NCBI GenBank assembly: GCA_012036375.1 | Contig: JAAUOI010000081.1 | Location: 1-10,373 of the forward strand | Direction of reading: 5' to 3' | From: Allobrachymonas sp. | GTDB lineage: Bacteria > Pseudomonadota > Gammaproteobacteria > Burkholderiales > Burkholderiaceae_C | Length of the DNA: 10,373 nucleotides | In this document: positions 7,616 to 10,373 of the stretch, one piece after another | Layout: each line of letters begins with the position of its first letter | How positions within the stretch are numbered: the stretch's first letter is position 1 | Program-made: the position numbers and the translations under genes | The notes under the pieces: model-generated | Seen by the model: only the letters and a program-made list of their open reading frames with translations | Told to the model about the DNA's origin: nothing | Database searches by the model: none

Positions 7616-8355
7616 GAATCCCTTGCTAACAAAGATCCAAACACTGGCGCAGAGTATTGGCTAGCTCGAGACTTGCAAGAGCTTTTAGGTTACGCAAATG
7701 GGAGAACTTTTCTCGCGTTATTGATCGCGCTAAAACAGCTTGTGTAGCTTCTGGTCATGTTGTTGACGATCATTTTCTTGATGTCGGGAAAATGATTGAC
7801 CTGGGCAAGGGAGCAACCCGCCAAATCGAAGATATTGCGCTCACGCGATACGCCTGCTACCTGATCGCACAAAACGGTGATCCTGCCAAGGAAGAAATTG
7901 CCTTCGCCCAAACCTACTTCGCCGTACAGACGCGCAAGCAGGAAATTATTGAGCAAAGGTTAGAAGAGGCCGAACGACTCAGTGCGAGAAAAGAAGCTCA
8001 CTGTTTCAGAAAAAGAACTGTCCGGCATCATTTACGAACGTGTCGGCGATCAGTTTAGCTTCGCACGCATCCGCAGCAAAGGCGATGTGGCCTTGTTTGG
8101 CGGTCAAAGTACGCAGGAGATGAAAAAGCGGCTTGGCGTGCCAGACAGCAGGCCGCTTGCAGATTTTCTACCCACGATCACCATCAAAGCCAAAGACTTT
8201 GCCAACGAGCACGTCAAAATAATACCGATGTGCGCAAGCTGCTGGTGAACAGAGACATTCGCCCAGAAACGCTGCCTGCTGCGGAAGACATCAAGAAAGT
8301 AGAGCGCAGGCTCGCTACAGAAGCTAAGAAGCTAGGCACAAAGAAAAAAGCGTGA
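7577..8355 (+). CDS. dinD: DinD-like DNA damage-inducible protein D, three frameshifts, possibly internally shortened
   Basis: The family is recognised from AEYWLARDLQELLGYAKWENF, then VIDRAKTACVASGH, the core LTRYACYLIAQNGDPAK, QTYFAVQTRKQE, FARIRSKGDVALFGG and RPLADFLPTITIKAKDFA. E. coli DinD is SOS-induced and inhibits RecA activities; homologues often sit within restriction-modification loci. Restored length is 259 residues. Frame changes: one base missing near 7694-7698, one extra near 7986-7994, one missing near 8216-8220. Remembered relatives have about 15-20 more residues between KDFANE and EHVKNNTDVRKLL, so a small in-frame deletion near 8205-8213 is possible. The start is ATG 7577, 20 bases after gyrB, with only a weak GAGAAAG upstream and no LexA-type CTGT-N8-ACAG site. 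It may be cotranscribed with gyrB. Whether it is functional or decayed is unclear. Confidence 0.8.
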
Positions 8356-8462
8356 TTAACGCGGCCAAGTAGTGGTGATTCTGTAAACAGTGCTATCTGC
8401 GCCAGAAAGTCCAATTGTCTATTACGTGTGTTTAAAGACGGGTGGTCAAGTCGTATGAGACC

Positions 8463-8776
8463 TTAAGCTTTACCTGCCTGTTGTTTCTCAAAAAAATCTA
8501 ATTTTTCGACAAGTACGACACCAAGCTAAGAATATTCAGACAATCCAATTCTGTAAAGATGTTGGGAACTATTTTTGAAATCGGCGCATAATTAATAGGA
8601 TTTCGAAAACCAGCCATTAGTCCACGAGTGAGAAATTGCTGCCCATCTTGTATATTTCTGAATGATTCGGTGCTGAGATTGTTGATGGGCAGCTTGGGTG
8701 ATCTAGTAACGGCGCCAGTTGTTCTGTCGTACGCAAAACTGAACAGGTCTGCAAGTGCAGTTCCATCGACGTTGTT
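8463..8776 (-). pseudogene. C-terminal remnant resembling the TIGR02391 (Hypoth_ymh) family, cut off by the IS
   Basis: On the minus strand about 105 codons survive. They begin NNVDGTALADLFSFAYD at the IS boundary and continue KLPINNLSTESFRNIQDG, then FLTRGLMAGFRNPINY and CLNILSLVSYLS. This resembles the C-terminal domain of TIGR02391/Hypoth_ymh proteins, which are HEPN-like and often found with mobile or defence genes. The usual RNPxxH motif reads RNPINY here, so the expected histidine is tyrosine. The frame stops at 8500-8498, but one missing base in the five-T run 8502-8506 would restore LDFFEKQQAGKA and a TAA at 8465-8463. The N-terminal half is absent and is not visible beyond the IS. 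It converges on dinD with 107 bases between them that hold nothing recognisable. Family assignment is from memory. Confidence 0.55.
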
Positions 8777-8802
8777 TGAGCTTGTCCCCAAAAAGTGGAC
8801 AC
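8777..8802 (+). repeat. Left terminal inverted repeat of the IS3-family element
   Basis: Pairs with the reverse complement of 10264-10289 at 21 of 26 positions. The conserved blocks are TGTCCCC (8783-8789) and GTGGACAC (8795-8802). Confidence 0.8.
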
Positions 8803-8841
8803 TAAGAAGTGAGTTTCACAACTTATTTTTTGGAGAATCCC

Positions 8842-9135
8842 ATGGCCAGAGGCAACAGAAGGAAATACACCGCGCAAACCAAAGAGGAGGCGGTCGGGCA
8901 AGTGATCAAAGCGGGATTGCCGCTAGCGCAAGTAGCCCGCAGTTACGACATGCCCATGCAGACGCTGGAGAACTGGGTGAGTAAAGCCCGCAGAGGCGAC
9001 ACGCCCAAATTCGTTGCTGTGGTCAGCGATCAAGACGAAGAAATCAGCCGCTTGAGGGCGCTATGCGCCAAGCTCACCATGGAGCGCGACATCTTAAAAA
9101 AAGCCACGGCGTACTTTGCAAGGGAAGTGTTGTGA
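8842..9135 (+). CDS. IS3-family transposase OrfA (helix-turn-helix protein)
   Basis: A 97-residue OrfA, the DNA-binding part of an IS3-type transposase. It begins MARGNRRKYTAQTKEEAV. A helix-turn-helix follows, roughly residues 10-50 (GLPLAQVARSYDMPMQTLEN, WVSKARRG). A leucine-zipper-like helix near 70-90 (EEISRLRALCAKLTMERDIL) precedes the typical KKATAYFA end. GGAGA at 8832-8836 is a good Shine-Dalgarno, 5 bases before the ATG, which settles this start over longer frames. The stop TGA 9133-9135 overlaps a GTG start for orfB. The gene is intact. Confidence 0.93.
   Translation: MARGNRRKYTAQTKEEAVGQVIKAGLPLAQVARSYDMPMQTLENWVSKARRGDTPKFVAVVSDQDEEISRLRALCAKLTMERDILKKATAYFAREVL
9096..9103 (+). 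other. Programmed -1 frameshift slippery site between orfA and orfB
   Basis: Seven A residues (9096-9102) followed by G, read in the orfA frame as TTA AAA AAA GCC, form an A-AAA-AAA slippery heptamer. A -1 shift here moves ribosomes from the orfA frame to the orfB frame and yields the OrfAB fusion transposase, the standard IS3-family mechanism. No downstream pseudoknot was modelled. Confidence 0.7.
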
Positions 9136-10058
9136 CGTACGCCTGGATAGATGAGCACAAGAGCGATTGGCCGATTCAGGCCATGTGCGCGGCACTAGAG
9201 GTCAGCAAAAGCGGCTACTACGCCAGCAAACACCGCGCAAAAAGCGATCAAGCGCTAAGGCGAGCCAAGGCGCAAGAGCAAGTGCAAACGGCTATTCGTG
9301 AGCAAAGCCAGCGCCACAAACAGCGCTACGGCCGGCCACGCATGACAGCGCAGCTCAAAAAGCTTGGGCTTGCCGTCAACCACAAGCGCGTGGGCAAAGA
9401 GATGAAGCGCTTGGACTTGCAATGCAAACTACGGCGCAAATACAAGACTTGCACCACCGACAGCAAGCATAGCTACGCCCTAGCGCCCAACATACTACAG
9501 CGCAAGTTTGAGCAAGATGCACCCAACAAGGCCTGGGTGGCTGACATCACCTATATCCACACGGCGCAGGGCTGGCTATTTGCGGCGCTCGTCATGGATT
9601 TGTTCAGCAAAAGAATAGTTGGCTGGGCGCTGGATGAGCAAATGCCGCAAGCACTCACACGGGAGGCGCTGCGCGTCGCATTGCTTGCTCGCCAGCCACC
9701 GCGCGGGCTAATCCACCACTCAGACCGAGGCAGCCAGTATGCCGCGCATGACTACCGAGACATGACCGCTGTGTGCGGCATGCTCACCTCCATGAGCCGC
9801 AAAGGCAACTGCTGGGACAACGCAGCCATGGAGTCGGCCAACGGCACACTCAAGGTCGAATGCGTCAACCGTCAGAACTACGAGACAATCGAACAAGCCA
9901 GATATGACGTGCTGGAGTTCATTGGCTACTACAACCACGACAGAGCGCACAGCAGCCTTGGCAATCTGAGCCCCGTAGAGTTTGAACAAGCTTGGGTTGC
10001 AAGCCAAGCGAAAGAGGCTGATCAGGACGCGCAGCCAGCATGTGAGGCGATGCCATGA
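9132..10058 (+). CDS. IS3-family transposase OrfB (DDE integrase-like catalytic subunit)
   Basis: OrfB carries the catalytic domain that cuts and joins IS ends; the active enzyme is normally OrfAB made by -1 frameshifting at 9096-9103. Counted from GTG 9132 it is 308 residues. The N-terminal part has a second HTH-like segment (WPIQAMCAALEVSKSGYYAS) and the HKQRYGRPRMTAQL region. The retroviral-integrase fold follows with all three acidic residues: Asp in KAWVADITYI, Asp in HHSDRGSQY and Glu in NAAMESANGTLK. The last two are separated by exactly 35 residues, the IS3-type DD35E spacing. The C-terminal YYNHDRAHSSLGNLSPVEFE is also characteristic. No stop or frameshift interrupts it, so the element may still be mobile. 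The frame stays open upstream to 9063. Confidence 0.94.
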   Translation: MTYAWIDEHKSDWPIQAMCAALEVSKSGYYASKHRAKSDQALRRAKAQEQVQTAIREQSQRHKQRYGRPRMTAQLKKLGLAVNHKRVGKEMKRLDLQCKLRRKYKTCTTDSKHSYALAPNILQRKFEQDAPNKAWVADITYIHTAQGWLFAALVMDLFSKRIVGWALDEQMPQALTREALRVALLARQPPRGLIHHSDRGSQYAAHDYRDMTAVCGMLTSMSRKGNCWDNAAMESANGTLKVECVNRQNYETIEQARYDVLEFIGYYNHDRAHSSLGNLSPVEFEQAWVASQAKEADQDAQPACEAMP

Positions 10059-10222
10059 GTATCGCCCGCGGCAAGCGCAGATGGCGCTCGGACGCTTTCA
10101 GACACGCGATTGATCAAGCAGTGTTGGAATGCGCTTACGCGGCCCTATCGGCCTGCTACATGGGGCGCTGCCCCATACCCCAACAGCCGATTGAAGTCAT
10201 AGAAATCTCGTCATTGCTATGA
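10055..10222 (+). CDS. Hypothetical 55-residue ORF overlapping the end of orfB inside the IS
   Basis: An ATG at 10055 overlaps the orfB stop as ATGA and opens a 55-codon frame ending TGA 10220-10222. The protein begins MSIARGKRRWRSDAF, basic at the N-terminus, and continues through AALSACYMGRCPIPQQ to end EVIEISSLL. I recognise no family. The frame fills most of the space between orfB and the right inverted repeat. The ATGA overlap suggests translational coupling to the transposase. A 7-bp hairpin (10160-10166 with 10170-10176, three-base loop) lies within it. It may be chance; conservation among related IS copies would decide. Confidence 0.35.
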   Translation: MSIARGKRRWRSDAFRHAIDQAVLECAYAALSACYMGRCPIPQQPIEVIEISSLL

Positions 10223-10263
10223 TTGCAAGTGCTGTACAACTGTTTCAGCAGTCACTTTCGTTG

Positions 10264-10289
10264 GTGTCCACAGTTCGGGGACAGGTTCA
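10264..10289 (-). repeat. Right terminal inverted repeat of the IS3-family element
   Basis: Its reverse complement begins TGAACC, then TGTCCCC, and ends GTGGACAC, matching the left end at 21 of 26 positions. Positions 10223-10263 between the small ORF and this repeat hold nothing recognisable. Just outside lies a tandem TTCAAAG TTCAAAG (10286-10299) whose first copy overlaps the IS end. Confidence 0.8.
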
Positions 10290-10350
10290 AAGTTCAAAGA
10301 CCATCCCCGCGCAGTAGACTTATCTGTCACCTTCTTAACTAGGACACCCC

Positions 10351-10373
10351 ATGAAGTTTTATTACCATCCCTC
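10351..10373 (+). CDS. Probable glutathione S-transferase family protein, first codons only
   Basis: Only MKFYYHPS is visible before the window ends. This opening is typical of glutathione S-transferase N-terminal (thioredoxin-fold) domains in Burkholderiales, where the first beta strand leads to the glutathione-site loop. AGGA at 10341-10344, 6 bases before the ATG, supports the start. The IS right end is about 60 bases upstream and could affect its promoter. The assignment rests on eight residues and is tentative. Confidence 0.5.

Larger units (their letters stand above)
8777..10289 (+). mobile_element. Complete IS3-family insertion sequence
   Basis: The element carries orfA and orfB in overlapping frames with a poly-A slippery run, plus terminal inverted repeats. 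Both ends carry TGTCCCC, five bases, then GTGGACAC (8783-8802 and 10264-10283). The repeat extends outward to TGAGCT on the left and TGAACC on the right, giving 21 of 26 matching positions and TG...CA ends at 8777 and 10289. Length is about 1.5 kb. No matching 3-4 base target duplication is visible beside either boundary choice. The left end interrupts the minus-strand ymh-like gene; the right end lies about 60 bases upstream of a probable glutathione S-transferase gene. Boundaries are uncertain by a few bases. Confidence 0.88.

Noticed and set aside
8370..8386. CTGTAAACAG near the end of dinD as an SOS box
   Set aside because: The two half-sites are separated by two bases, not eight, and it lies downstream of dinD.
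1..10373. CRISPR array or toxin-antitoxin pair
   Set aside because: No regularly spaced repeats and no adjacent pair of small genes of recognisable toxin or antitoxin type were found.

Overview
The window is the replication-origin neighbourhood of a bacterial chromosome. The order is yidC-yidD-rnpA-rpmH on the minus strand, then dnaA-dnaN-gyrB on the plus strand, which is the classical origin cluster. Gene order, the YidC N-terminus (MNDIRRSILW), a proline/alanine-rich YidC linker and the wording of DnaA and GyrB suggest a betaproteobacterium of the order Burkholderiales, most likely Comamonadaceae-like. That placement rests on remembered family sequences, not on a search.

Layout. Positions 1-1590 (minus) hold the start of yidC, then yidD, rnpA and rpmH. 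Stop/start overlaps of the ATGA type link rnpA-yidD and yidD-yidC. Positions 1591-1881 are a divergent intergenic region with a probable rpmH promoter and two perfect DnaA boxes ahead of dnaA. Then come dnaA (1882-3424), a DnaA-box-rich, AT-rich region that looks like oriC (3425-3807), dnaN (3808-4914), a hairpin terminator, and gyrB (5002-7556). Only 20 bases after gyrB begins a dinD-like gene (7577-8355). It faces the C-terminal remnant of a minus-strand gene that resembles the TIGR02391/Hypoth_ymh family (8463-8776). That remnant is cut off by a complete IS3-family insertion sequence (about 8777-10289). The window ends with the first codons of a probable glutathione S-transferase gene (10351 onward).

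The striking feature is the number of single-base indels. yidC has two, dnaA two, gyrB three, the dinD-like gene three and the ymh-like remnant one. In every case the protein resumes in the neighbouring frame with no residues lost, and several lie in or beside homopolymer runs. dnaA, gyrB and yidC are essential in most bacteria, so I read these mainly as sequencing or assembly errors. I annotate the restored full-length genes rather than the fragments. dnaN, rpmH, rnpA, yidD and the IS genes are intact.

Together the genes cover origin recognition (DnaA), the sliding clamp (DnaN), supercoiling (GyrB), tRNA maturation (RnpA), the ribosome (L34) and membrane protein insertion (YidC/YidD). The accessory stretch after gyrB (dinD-like gene, possible HEPN-type remnant, IS) looks like a decayed defence- or stress-associated island. 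I do not see a convincing complete new system. The best leads are a possible DnaA-trio origin unwinding element, a 55-codon reading frame overlapping the IS transposase, and a hairpin that would enclose the dinD start codon.
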